64,000 bases of DNA from an uncultured Clostridia bacterium (GTDB lineage: Bacteria; Bacillota; Clostridia; Oscillospirales; Acutalibacteraceae): contig CALEJF010000021.1 in NCBI GenBank assembly GCA_937898625.1, forward strand, positions 1-64,000, in the 5' to 3' direction. Under the pieces are notes generated by a model that was given only the letters and a program-made list of their open reading frames with translations, did no database searches and was not told the origin of the DNA. The position numbers were made by a program, and so were the translations under genes. This document shows, in pieces, positions 28,523 to 36,684 of this stretch. How positions within the stretch are numbered: position 1 is the first letter of the stretch; every line of letters starts with the position of its first letter.

Positions 28523-29614
28523 ATGGAAAGTATTGATAAGAAATCAGCTTTAAAAGCCTTGGTTGAAAAGGGTAAGGCAGTGGGTAAACTCACTACTCAA
28601 GAAATCGACAACGCAATATTGGAACTTGATATTGAAATGGAAGAACTTGATAAACTCTATGAGCTTATTGAGGCAAACAATATCGAACTTATTGACGACC
28701 TTGGTGATATGGCTCACGATGCAATCACTGATGAAACAGATATGGCAAAGAGTGACGACGGTGGTGAGGGTGATTCCAAAACTCTCGTTATGGACGACCC
28801 TGTAAGAGTTTATCTTAAAGAAATTGGTCGTGTACCATTGCTCACATCAGAAGAAGAAATTGAACTTGCAATCCGTATTAATGAGGACGACAAAAAAGCA
28901 AAACAAAGACTTGCCGAGGCAAATCTTCGTCTTGTTGTAAGTATTGCAAAAAGATATGTTGGCCGTGGAATGCAGTTCCTTGATTTGATTCAGGAAGGAA
29001 ACTTAGGTCTTATTAAAGCCGTTGAAAAGTTTGACTATACAAAGGGATTTAAGTTCTCAACATATGCTACTTGGTGGATTAGACAGGCCATTACCCGTGC
29101 TATTGCTGACCAGGCAAGAACAATCCGTATTCCTGTTCATATGGTTGAAACTATCAATAAAGTTAAAAAGACAAGCAGCCAGTTGCTTCATAAAAACGGT
29201 CACGACCCGTCAGCAGAAGAAATTGCAGAAGAACTTGATATGGCTCCTGATAAGGTTCGCGAAATTCTTCGTCTTGCACAGGAACCTGTTTCTCTTGAAA
29301 CACCAATCGGTGAAGAGGAAGACAGCCATTTAGGTGACTTTATTCCTGACGATGAAGCACTTTCACCTGCAGACGCAGCATCAATATCACTTCTTAAGGA
29401 GCAACTTGCAGAGGTGCTTAAAACACTCACTCCTCGCGAGGAAAAAGTTCTCTCCCTCCGTTTTGGACTTGAGGACGGTCATCCAAGAACACTTGAAGAA
29501 GTAGGTAAGGAGTTCAATGTTACTCGTGAGCGTATCCGTCAGATTGAAGCAAAGGCTCTCAGAAAGCTTCGCCATCCAAGCAGAAGTAAAAAACTTCGCG
29601 ACTTCCTTGATTAA
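28523..29614 (+). CDS. rpoD: RNA polymerase primary sigma factor SigA (RpoD)
   Basis: The housekeeping sigma factor, 363 aa, close to Bacillus SigA in length and lacking the large insertion of the proteobacterial type. It shows region 1.1 at the N-terminus, region 1.2 ([17 protein letters not shown]), region 2 ([33 protein letters not shown]), region 3, and region 4 ([20 protein letters not shown]). The ATG at 28523 is 6 nt after AAGGAG; a GTG 15 nt earlier overlaps no good site. A strong terminator follows. Confidence 0.97.
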   Translation: MESIDKKSALKALVEKGKAVGKLTTQEIDNAILELDIEMEELDKLYELIEANNIELIDDLGDMAHDAITDETDMAKSDDGGEGDSKTLVMDDPVRVYLKEIGRVPLLTSEEEIELAIRINEDDKKAKQRLAEANLRLVVSIAKRYVGRGMQFLDLIQEGNLGLIKAVEKFDYTKGFKFSTYATWWIRQAITRAIADQARTIRIPVHMVETINKVKKTSSQLLHKNGHDPSAEEIAEELDMAPDKVREILRLAQEPVSLETPIGEEEDSHLGDFIPDDEALSPADAASISLLKEQLAEVLKTLTPREEKVLSLRFGLEDGHPRTLEEVGKEFNVTRERIRQIEAKALRKLRHPSRSKKLRDFLD

Positions 29615-29631
29615 AATTTGAACAAAAAATA

Positions 29632-29664
29632 TCCCTGTACTAATTAAAGTACAGGGAATTATTT
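29632..29664. terminator. Terminator after rpoD
   Basis: TCCCTGTAC and GTACAGGGA form a perfect 9-bp stem with an 8-nt loop, an A-run before and a T-run after. It can also end the convergent transporter transcript. Confidence 0.85.
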
Positions 29665-29678
29665 TTGTCTGTTTGAAC

Positions 29679-32117
29679 TTATTTGTTCTTTTTAGCAGCT
29701 TTCTTAGCAGCCTTTTCAGCCTTGAGTTTAGCAGTCATCTCATCTTTTTCTTTTTGCTTTCTCAAAACTTCTTCTTTGTCACCTGCAATCTTTGCTTCAT
29801 AACGAACTTTTGCATCGTCGTAAAGAGCCATGATTTCATCAAGATGAGTATAGTTTTCTTTCTGAACAAGAAGTTTTTCAGCATCAAGATAAGGCTTTGC
29901 AGCACGGTTGAAACGAGCATGTTTATTCATTTCGTCTTTAGCATTAGCTTGTGCAATTTTCTTTTCTAACTCAATCTTTTTGATTTCTGATTTAAGTTCA
30001 GCAACAAGTGCCTTATCTTTTGCCTTTTTGGCATCTTTAAGCTTAGAATAAAGGTCTTTAAGAATTATATCGCATTCATCTTCTTTGTTGAAACAGTCTT
30101 CAAGAATAGTGAAGTCAGGCTGAACAAATTCTTCAATTGTTGGGAAATTCTTTTTGATTGTCTTATAAGAATCCTTTTTCTTTTTAGCAATTTCAATAAG
30201 GAATTTGCGAAGTTCTTTATCTTCTTCTGTAGATTTTGGCATAGCCTTTGCTGATGCTAACTCTGATACGATTTCGTCATAGTTTGCATTGAAAAGGCCT
30301 TCAAGTCCACCTTTAAGAACGGGTTCATTTGCCTTAACCTGTGCTTCGTATAATGGTGATGAGAACTTATTAAGTTCTGCACAAACCATTTTAGAAATAG
30401 CGATTTCTTCGTTGAATGTAAGAGCCTCTTTATATGCTTTTTTAGCAGCCTTGCGTTCAGCTTTATCTTTAATGGATTTGTAATCACTTTTAGAAACTTT
30501 CTTTTCTTGGGCATTCGCATATTCTTTTGCCTCTTTGATGATTTCAACTGCTTCAACAAGTCTTCCGTCATCAATAATGCCGTTTCCGTAGTCTTCAAAC
30601 AAAGCTCTGATTCTAAGAATACGGACAATACTTTTTTGCTGAACTTCTTTAAGGTCATAGAAGAAATATGGAACCATATTAAGGAAAGCGCCAAATGCAG
30701 CCATAAGCACAAGAGTACCTATAATTTTTTCAAGAAGTCCAGGTTCACCGGTTGTTACATCAAGTATGTCATAAGGACTTTCATAACCATTGGTTTCTGT
30801 GATTCCGTATGACTCATAAACAACAGGAAGAACAAGAGATGTGACAAGTGTTACCACGTTACCGATAGTTTGGACTGTTGAGAACATACCGTCAATACGT
30901 TCACCTGTTTTGTACTGATGATAGTCTCTGATATCCGCCTGAATAGCAGGAGTTGTAATCTGTTCAAAAGCACCGAAGAGCCAGTTGAAGTATACGCACA
31001 CAGCAATCCAATAAATATTTGTTTTGTTGAGTCCAATGGCAAGGATACAGAGAATATTCATAAAGTTAACACCAAGAAGGACTTTTTTCTTACCGAATGC
31101 ACGAATACAGAATGGAGCAATAATCATACCCCACATTGAAGCGTTACCAACAATAGTGTTGATAATTCCCATTGTTGTACCGTTACAAGCATGACCATAG
31201 GTGTATACCCATGACATAATCTGGCTATATGCACCTTCAAGGAAACCGAGCCAGCCAGCAAGAGCAATAATCCAGAAATACTTGTTCTTTGCAACAGCTT
31301 TGAAAGCATCTATAAAACGCACCTGAGCAACTCTTGTTTTTGCCTGAACAATCTTTTCTTGTGTGTTTACATAAACAATGCAAGAAAGTGCAAAGCCAAG
31401 AATAGCAAATACAGGATAACCAATTCGGTAAACTTTGATATCGTACATATCGTCGTTTGCAAAAGTTTGAGCTATGATAGGAAGAACGATGTTTGCGATA
31501 GAAGGAGCTAAAGAGTAAACAACGCTCTTAATTGAAAGAACATCAGTTCTTTCCTGTGTATTAGGAGAAAGTACATGAATAAGGTTAGTGTAAGAGTCGT
31601 TGAAGAAACTGAAGAAGAACTGTAATAAGAAGTTCATCAAAAGAACAACAATACACTTTGCTACATAACCCATAAGCACGGGATTACCTAGTTCGTCATG
31701 ATATGCAACTTGCGGGAACCAGGTGTTAAGTTGCTCATAGGGAAACCAAACATATGCCAAAGCAATAAGAGCAGTAGGAATACCCATTGAAATAAGGTAG
31801 GGTCTGTATTTACCGGCTTTATTTCGCGTATTGTCAATCATGTTTGCTCTGATAGCGGTGAGCGGAATACTGGCAATAGTAGCGATTATGTAAAGAATAT
31901 ACATATGGGTAGGGGCAATACCGATAGCATCACCAATAACCATGTTGTTGGTGTTCAACGCAAGTTGGTTACCCATATAAATCAAGAAATATGCACCGAT
32001 ACCGCCACCGGCATAAGAAACTATTTCTTTAAAGGTCATATAACGACCGGGCATTGGAATATTCCAATAAACTCGAAAATCAGAAACTTTCGATTTGATT
32101 GTTTGAGCTAAACTCAT
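29679..32117 (-). CDS. GPH-family (MelB-like) sugar:cation symporter with long charged tail
   Basis: An 812-aa membrane protein. Roughly residues 1-490 form a 12-helix carrier of the glycoside-pentoside-hexuronide type, with a family-like fold and loops such as DSYTNLIHVLSPNTQERTD. The remaining 300 residues or so are unusual: very rich in Lys, Glu and Ala, predicted helical and coiled-coil, with no transmembrane segment. GPH carriers normally have about 450-500 residues, and some have a regulatory IIA domain, but this tail is not IIA-like. The ATG at 32117 follows AAAGGAG. Promoter and a possible operator lie upstream. The substrate is unknown. Confidence 0.8.
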   Translation of the reverse strand: MSLAQTIKSKVSDFRVYWNIPMPGRYMTFKEIVSYAGGGIGAYFLIYMGNQLALNTNNMVIGDAIGIAPTHMYILYIIATIASIPLTAIRANMIDNTRNKAGKYRPYLISMGIPTALIALAYVWFPYEQLNTWFPQVAYHDELGNPVLMGYVAKCIVVLLMNFLLQFFFSFFNDSYTNLIHVLSPNTQERTDVLSIKSVVYSLAPSIANIVLPIIAQTFANDDMYDIKVYRIGYPVFAILGFALSCIVYVNTQEKIVQAKTRVAQVRFIDAFKAVAKNKYFWIIALAGWLGFLEGAYSQIMSWVYTYGHACNGTTMGIINTIVGNASMWGMIIAPFCIRAFGKKKVLLGVNFMNILCILAIGLNKTNIYWIAVCVYFNWLFGAFEQITTPAIQADIRDYHQYKTGERIDGMFSTVQTIGNVVTLVTSLVLPVVYESYGITETNGYESPYDILDVTTGEPGLLEKIIGTLVLMAAFGAFLNMVPYFFYDLKEVQQKSIVRILRIRALFEDYGNGIIDDGRLVEAVEIIKEAKEYANAQEKKVSKSDYKSIKDKAERKAAKKAYKEALTFNEEIAISKMVCAELNKFSSPLYEAQVKANEPVLKGGLEGLFNANYDEIVSELASAKAMPKSTEEDKELRKFLIEIAKKKKDSYKTIKKNFPTIEEFVQPDFTILEDCFNKEDECDIILKDLYSKLKDAKKAKDKALVAELKSEIKKIELEKKIAQANAKDEMNKHARFNRAAKPYLDAEKLLVQKENYTHLDEIMALYDDAKVRYEAKIAGDKEEVLRKQKEKDEMTAKLKAEKAAKKAAKKNK

Positions 32118-32156
32118 TTTTTGCACTCCTTTAATTAGTATTTTGCATACTCAATT

Positions 32157-32185
32157 ATTTTAGCAAAAATAGAACTATCTTTCAA
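32157..32185 (-). promoter_or_regulatory. Promoter of the GPH transporter gene
   Basis: On the minus strand TTGAAA (32185-32180), a 17-nt spacer and TAAAAT (32162-32157). Confidence 0.6.
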
Positions 32186-32216
32186 TCTAAATTTTAATTT
32201 TTAACAAAAAATGAAT

Positions 32217-32235
32217 ACGAAAATACGATTTTCGT
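32217..32235. promoter_or_regulatory. Inverted repeat, candidate operator
   Basis: ACGAAAAT and ATTTTCGT around a 3-nt centre. It lies about 30 nt upstream of the transporter -35 box, a position typical for an activator. No regulator gene is adjacent. Confidence 0.4.
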
Positions 32236-32324
32236 TAAAAATCACCAAATTATTAAATCTCAAACTGTGCAATATGCCCTATGGAATAAATTAATATTTC
32301 ACCCTATTTTATTGATTTTTTCTA

Positions 32325-32352
32325 TTGACAAATCGGTGTTTAAGAGTAATAA
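32325..32352 (+). promoter_or_regulatory. Promoter of the M-box/mgtE unit
   Basis: TTGACA (32325-32330), 16 nt and TAATAA (32347-32352) place the start of transcription just ahead of the riboswitch. A TATAAT at 32362-32367 is too far from the -35 box. Confidence 0.5.
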
Positions 32353-32367
32353 TAAATATATTATAAT

Positions 32368-32522
32368 CTATTCGGTAGGTAAGGCTACCACAGGGATACG
32401 GATTACTGCCGCGAAGCGATGGAGACATCGCAAGTTGGTTAACAAGTCACATCGAAAAAACAAGGTGTAATTTAATGTAATTTCATCGCCCTGCGAAGCT
32501 AAAGCTTGAACGAAATGCAAGG
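32368..32522 (+). promoter_or_regulatory. M-box magnesium riboswitch (ykoK leader)
   Basis: The sequence follows the M-box pattern: GGTAAGGCTACCACAGGGATAC, then ACTGCCGC, paired GCGATGGAGACATCGC, GGTTAACAAGTCACATCGA, and GCTAAAGCTTGAACGAAATG at the 3' side. TATTCGGT and AACGAAATG can close the first helix. An intrinsic terminator and the magnesium transporter gene mgtE follow. High magnesium should stabilise the aptamer and favour termination. Confidence 0.88.
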
Positions 32523-32529
32523 AGTTATT

Positions 32530-32575
32530 GACTGCATTATTGCGTTTGAGCATAGATGTGGTCTTTTTTATTTTA
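32530..32575 (+). terminator. Riboswitch-controlled intrinsic terminator
   Basis: GACTGCAT and ATGTGGTC pair with two wobbles, with an inner TGC/GCA stem, followed by TTTTTTATTTT. It sits directly behind the M-box, as an expression platform should. Confidence 0.75.
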
Positions 32576-32594
32576 TTTTGAAGGAGTGAAAATT

Positions 32595-32663
32595 GTGGAT
32601 ACGTACCGAAGTACAACAGCGAAACCCCCGAGTATTTATGCGGACAGTGTCTGCAGTTTTTAA
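32595..32663 (+). CDS. Putative 22-codon leader peptide upstream of mgtE
   Basis: A GTG-started frame of 22 codons preceded by GAAGGAGTGAAAATT, a strong ribosome site at normal spacing. The peptide begins MDTYRSTTAKPPS and contains a Pro-Pro pair at residues 11-12. It lies after the riboswitch terminator and before mgtE, and its second half is inside a long hairpin. Proline-containing leader peptides control mgtA and mgtC in Salmonella; homology is not claimed. The coding nature is inferred from ribosome site and position alone. Confidence 0.45.
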   Translation: MDTYRSTTAKPPSIYADSVCSF

Positions 32664-32682
32664 AATACTCGCCGAGTTTCAC
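32619..32682 (+). promoter_or_regulatory. Hairpin overlapping the mgtE leader frame
   Basis: CGAGTATTT (32629-32637) pairs with AAATACTCG (32663-32671), GCGGA with TCTGC inside, and GCGAAAC with GTTTCAC outside. No T-run follows, so it is not a plain terminator. A ribosome at the leader stop codon would disrupt it. Confidence 0.55.
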
Positions 32683-32713
32683 AAGCCTATTTTATGAAAA
32701 GGAGTTGTGAAAA

Positions 32714-34054
32714 ATGGAAACTTATGAAGTTTTAACTGAACTTTTACGAAACAAAAATTGGAAAGCGTTAAAAGAATTGCTTGATGAGATGAATGAGCAA
32801 GATATTGCCGAAATCTTTATGGAGCTTGAAGAACGCGACCTTACACTTATTTATCGTTTACTTAATAAAGAGTTGGCTGCAGAAGTTTTTGTTAATATGG
32901 AACCTGAATATCAGGAACAACTGATTTGTGCATTCAGTGACTCGGAACTTCGTGAAGTTCTTGATGAACTTTATGTGGACGATGCTGTTGACCTTATTGA
33001 GGAGATGCCTGCAACACTTGTAAAGCGTATTTTAAAGCATACTGACCCTGATACCCGTAAGAGCATTAACGAAATTCTTAAATACCCAGAGGATTCAGCA
33101 GGTAGTATTATGACTATCGAGTATGTTGACCTTAAAAGGGGAATGACTGTTGCTGACGCATTCACAAGAATTCGCAGAACGGGTGTTGATAAGGAAACGA
33201 TTTATACCTGCTATGTAACTGACAGTAAAAGAAAGTTAAAAGGTTATGTAACAGTCAAGGATTTGCTTCTTGCAGACGAAAATGCTGAAATTCGTGAGGT
33301 TATGGAAGATAATGTGATTTCTGTAACCACATACGAGGATAAAGAGGTAGTTGCAGACCTTTTCCAAAAATATGACTTGGTTGTTCTGCCGGTTGTTGAC
33401 GGGGAGAATCGTCTTGTTGGTATTATCACAGTCGACGACGCTATCGATGTTTTGCAGGAAGAAATCACGGAAGATATGGAATTGATGGCTGCTATTACGC
33501 CAACTGACAAGCCATATCTCAAAATGGGCGTTTTTGAAAATTTTAAAAAGCGTATCCCATGGCTTATGCTTTTAATGGTTTCTGCAACCTTTACTGAAAG
33601 AATCATCACACATTTTGAGGGTGCATTGACCGCTTGCGTGGCGCTTACAGCCTTTATTCCAATGCTTACAGGTACTTGCGGTAACTGTGGTAATCAGTCA
33701 TCATCAACAATCATCCGTGGATTGTCACTTGGTGAAATCGAATTTAGAGATACATTCAAGGTTATCCTTAAAGAGTTTTTAATTGCGTTGGCTTGTGGCG
33801 TTGCACTTGCAATTGTAAATTTTGCGAAGTTGATGATTTTTGATGATATCGGTTGGCAAATGGCACTTGTTGTAAGTGTAACAATGATTGCGGCTGTTGT
33901 GTTCGCAAAAGTTGTTGGTTCAGTATTACCTGTTATAGCGAAAAAAATAGGCTTTGACCCTGCTGTTATGTCAAGCCCGTTTATTTCAACCATTGTGGAT
34001 GCTGTAACTCTTTTAATTTACTTTGCAATAGCATCATCAGTATTGAATATATAA
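32714..34054 (+). CDS. mgtE: Magnesium transporter MgtE
   Basis: A magnesium channel/transporter of 446 aa. It has an N-terminal superhelical domain rich in acidic residues (MEELEERDLT and EEMPATLVKRIL region), a CBS-domain pair (about 130-255) that senses cytoplasmic magnesium, and a C-terminal membrane domain of five helices with TGTCGNCGNQSSSTIIRGL. AAGGAG precedes the ATG. It is controlled upstream by the M-box riboswitch and possibly by a leader peptide. A terminator follows. Confidence 0.95.
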   Translation: METYEVLTELLRNKNWKALKELLDEMNEQDIAEIFMELEERDLTLIYRLLNKELAAEVFVNMEPEYQEQLICAFSDSELREVLDELYVDDAVDLIEEMPATLVKRILKHTDPDTRKSINEILKYPEDSAGSIMTIEYVDLKRGMTVADAFTRIRRTGVDKETIYTCYVTDSKRKLKGYVTVKDLLLADENAEIREVMEDNVISVTTYEDKEVVADLFQKYDLVVLPVVDGENRLVGIITVDDAIDVLQEEITEDMELMAAITPTDKPYLKMGVFENFKKRIPWLMLLMVSATFTERIITHFEGALTACVALTAFIPMLTGTCGNCGNQSSSTIIRGLSLGEIEFRDTFKVILKEFLIALACGVALAIVNFAKLMIFDDIGWQMALVVSVTMIAAVVFAKVVGSVLPVIAKKIGFDPAVMSSPFISTIVDAVTLLIYFAIASSVLNI

Positions 34055-34061
34055 AGTTTAG

Positions 34062-34091
34062 CGGTGAGCTTAACGGCTTACCGTTTTTTTT
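34062..34091 (+). terminator. Terminator after mgtE
   Basis: CGGTGAGC and GCTTACCG pair with one wobble and are followed by eight T. Confidence 0.8.
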
Positions 34092-34157
34092 ATTGATTTG
34101 AATTGATATATGGTGTATTATAAAGAATAATATACTGATTATATTTTGGAGTAGCAA

Positions 34158-34811
34158 ATGAAACTTAAGGATTTGTATTATCGTATGAAATATCGTTCAA
34201 TAAAGACGAAGGACGGGGCAATCGGAATAATCTGCACCGATAATAAAAAGAAGAATGAATTTGACAAAAAAGTTGATGAACTAAGCAAAATTACAATCCC
34301 TTGTTACAAAACAAATTCGCAAGTAATCACTTACATTAAAGAAAAATACAACTTTCAGCAAGTGGTCAATTCTGATAAAAAACTTGAGAATTACAAGGTG
34401 AATTATATTTTAGGAAAGCATCCCGAACTTTTAAGTAAATCACAAAAAAACTATCCGCAAAATGCAAGTCGGCAAGCAATCCTTGAAATTCACGAGCATA
34501 ACGAAAAAGTGTTTGAAGAAGCAAGAAACTATCCTTTTGAAAAACTTAATTTAGATATTGAAATGTACAAGATGGTTTATTCTTTGAATGACGATATTGA
34601 AGTTGAGTTTAATATAATTGCTGATAACACGAATGACGAAATCTCTGGTAGTGCATCAATGACGAATGCTAAACGTACTGAAGCAGATGCAAGAATAGTC
34701 CACAGTATTCTCAACGATATAACCATCTACAAAGGAGTAAAGCAAGAGGATATTGACAACAAAACAATGAAGTTTATCTGCTATGCATCAGCGGTTTTGA
34801 ATAATGAGTAA
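34158..34811 (+). CDS. Hypothetical protein
   Basis: A 217-aa soluble protein I do not recognise. It has a basic N-terminal third (MKLKDLYYRMKYRS, DNKKKNEFDKK), no signal peptide and no membrane segment. The centre is helical, and the segment DDIEVEFNIIADNTNDEISGSA suggests beta strands. TTTTGGAG precedes the ATG. It is a single gene flanked by terminators on both sides, with no neighbour suggesting a role. A strong ribosome site and closed transcription unit argue that it is a real gene. Confidence 0.65.
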   Translation: MKLKDLYYRMKYRSIKTKDGAIGIICTDNKKKNEFDKKVDELSKITIPCYKTNSQVITYIKEKYNFQQVVNSDKKLENYKVNYILGKHPELLSKSQKNYPQNASRQAILEIHEHNEKVFEEARNYPFEKLNLDIEMYKMVYSLNDDIEVEFNIIADNTNDEISGSASMTNAKRTEADARIVHSILNDITIYKGVKQEDIDNKTMKFICYASAVLNNE

Positions 34812-34817
34812 AACAAT

Positions 34818-34855
34818 AACCCTATGTTCTTAAAAGGGAACATAGGGTTTTATCA
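34818..34855. terminator. Terminator between convergent hypothetical genes
   Basis: AACCCTATGTTC and GAACATAGGGTT form a perfect 12-bp stem with an 8-nt loop and a short T-run. Confidence 0.8.
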
Positions 34856-34858
34856 TAC

Positions 34859-35428
34859 TTATTTTTCAAAATTATAACTGTCTATAATTTTTTCAATTTC
34901 GTGTTCTGCTACTTCAAAAAGTCGTTTGCCTAAATTAGTGTAATATTCATCCTTGCCTTCGCCACAAAGCATTGCAAAAGAAACACCAATATTTTTCGAG
35001 ATATCAACAGCTTTTCTTACGGCAAGGTAGTAGAAACTGTATTCAGCGGCATCATCAAGCCTGTCGTAAAACGCGGCAGCCTTTTTTATTACTGTGTCAT
35101 ACAAGGAATTAACTGCGGTGTTTGACAAAAGAGTAGCAGGGAGGAGATGGTTAATACAATATTCAGCAGTAAAGATAAGAAGAACCTTAATGTGGTACAT
35201 ATCGTCTTCGTCCCGCTTGATTTTGCCTACTTCTGCTTCAAGCTGGGAGAGTAAACTTGGCTCGTCAACAAATATTTCAGCAAGATGCTTACCAAGTTCT
35301 TTTGCTTTTAGAATATTACCATTACTTCTGTGTTTTGTCATTTCAGCAATAACAGCAACTTCACCTGAGAACTCTGTGGGAGTTTCACTGTCGTTAAAAA
35401 TTTTCATATCACTATCGTCAAAGAGCAT
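34859..35428 (-). CDS. Hypothetical helical protein downstream of a PHP gene
   Basis: A 189-aa acidic protein, apparently all alpha-helical, with no signal or membrane segment and no family I can name. AAGGAGGG precedes the ATG at 35428. It lies 40 nt after the PHP phosphoesterase gene on the same strand, so the two are probably one operon. That pairing is the only hint of function. Confidence 0.65.
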   Translation of the reverse strand: MLFDDSDMKIFNDSETPTEFSGEVAVIAEMTKHRSNGNILKAKELGKHLAEIFVDEPSLLSQLEAEVGKIKRDEDDMYHIKVLLIFTAEYCINHLLPATLLSNTAVNSLYDTVIKKAAAFYDRLDDAAEYSFYYLAVRKAVDISKNIGVSFAMLCGEGKDEYYTNLGKRLFEVAEHEIEKIIDSYNFEK

Positions 35429-35468
35429 ATTAACCCTCCTTACTTTAATTTTTGCTTGTAATAATATA

Positions 35469-36344
35469 TTATTCAGCAGCCTGCTGAGCAGCTAATTTTT
35501 TTTGTAATCTTTTCTGTTTTGATTTATATGTAAGTAATGAGTGTAAGCAATCGTCAGGAGTTGAGTAGTCACCTAATGAAACCTTGTATTCATTATAAAG
35601 TCCGTGGAAATCGCTACCGCCGGTTGCAAGAATTTTCTTTTTAGAAGCATATTTTTTAAGAATTGCCTGTTCTTCTTCGTTTGCACTTGGATGGAAAACT
35701 TCAATTCCGTCAATACCATATTCAATATAATCGTCTAATATGTCAACACAGCCACTTTTTACAGGATGAGCAAGGATTGCAACACCTCCTGCGGTGTGAA
35801 TAGCATCAATAACATCTTTAACACTCTCATATTTTGGAACAACAAGAATATTATCTTCGCTTTCTTTGGTGAAAAGGGATTTGTACAAATCACCATTGAA
35901 TGAATCAGTATAACCACATTCCATAAGAGCCTGCATAATGTGTTTCTTGTAAAGGTTTGTTGAGCCTGTTGCACACTTCATAATAAACTCTGTTGTGATG
36001 GGAAAACGCTTTGCAGTTTGAAGCATCATAAAATGACCTGCTTTTTTACGGGCTAAAGAGTTTCTTTTGCAAAGACCTTCAAGCATATCCGGGGAGTCAG
36101 CAAGATAACAGAGAATATGAACATTTTTTTCATTTTTTTCGTCAGTTGCAGATAATTCAACACCGGGAATAACCTGAATTCCTTGACGAGCACCAATTAT
36201 TTTACCACGGACAGTACCTGCAAGGCAGTCGTGGTCTGTAATTGCAATAGTTTCAAGGCCTTTTTTCTTCGCAAGTGCAATAAGGTCTTCAATGCCCAAT
36301 GTTCCATCCGATAATCTTGTGTGACAATGTAAATCTCCGCTCAA
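35469..36344 (-). CDS. PHP-domain phosphoesterase
   Basis: A 291-aa metal-dependent phosphoesterase of the PHP superfamily, related to YciV/TrpH-type enzymes that hydrolyse nucleoside 3',5'-bisphosphates or RNA 5' ends. The metal site is seen in DLHCHTRLSDG near the N-terminus, AITDHDCLAG, PGVELS and ILAHPVKSG, with GGSDFHG near the C-terminus. The TTG at 36344 is chosen because it lies 6 nt after GGAGGG; the longer frame would start inside that site. The exact substrate is not determined. Confidence 0.85.
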   Translation of the reverse strand: MSGDLHCHTRLSDGTLGIEDLIALAKKKGLETIAITDHDCLAGTVRGKIIGARQGIQVIPGVELSATDEKNEKNVHILCYLADSPDMLEGLCKRNSLARKKAGHFMMLQTAKRFPITTEFIMKCATGSTNLYKKHIMQALMECGYTDSFNGDLYKSLFTKESEDNILVVPKYESVKDVIDAIHTAGGVAILAHPVKSGCVDILDDYIEYGIDGIEVFHPSANEEEQAILKKYASKKKILATGGSDFHGLYNEYKVSLGDYSTPDDCLHSLLTYKSKQKRLQKKLAAQQAAE

Positions 36345-36650
36345 AACTAAACCCTCCAAAAAACAACTATCAAACTGTGTCTAAAAAAGCGTATAATTAC
36401 CTCAATATATAATACAAGTATACAATAATTTTGTGGAAAAATCAAGAAGTAATGGAAAAATTGTTTAAAAATAACTAAAAGGACTTGGTTTTTGTGTAAA
36501 TAGTAGAAAATATAGAATAAAATTCGTTTGTATGCACAAAGGAATAAAGCTGTTTGTTTGCAGAGGGTTAACTGTTCAGTAACAAATATTTCAGTAAATT
36601 GGAGTTTGTCTGGATGAATAATTCGAATTTCCCAACATCATTGGATTAAA
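36345..36650. other. AT-rich intergenic region between the PHP and phosphoesterase genes
   Basis: About 300 nt with no supportable gene. On the minus strand TTGTAT with TATACG 16 nt later (about 36390-36420) could be a weak promoter for the PHP gene. It contains one repeat end at 36595-36616. Confidence 0.4.
36595..36616. repeat. Copy of a dispersed terminal-repeat motif
   Basis: AAATTGGAGTTTGTCTGGATG is nearly identical to the reverse complement of the right end of the element at 40723-40808 and related to the motif near 43-56. Confidence 0.5.
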
Positions 36651-36679
36651 AAAGAGACAACACATTGTGCTGTCTCTTT
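36651..36679 (-). terminator. Terminator of the thrS-metallophosphoesterase operon
   Basis: AAAGAGACA and TGTCTCTTT form a 9-bp stem; on the minus strand it is followed by a run of six T. Confidence 0.85.
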
Positions 36680-36684
36680 CTGAA

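Noticed and set aside
32362..32367. TATAAT as the -10 box of the M-box promoter
   Set aside because: It is 31 nt from the nearest TTGACA and would put the transcription start inside the aptamer.
32638..32697. A second small frame (19 codons, ATG) overlapping the mgtE leader frame
   Set aside because: It has no ribosome site of its own and starts inside a hairpin, so the GTG frame is the better candidate.
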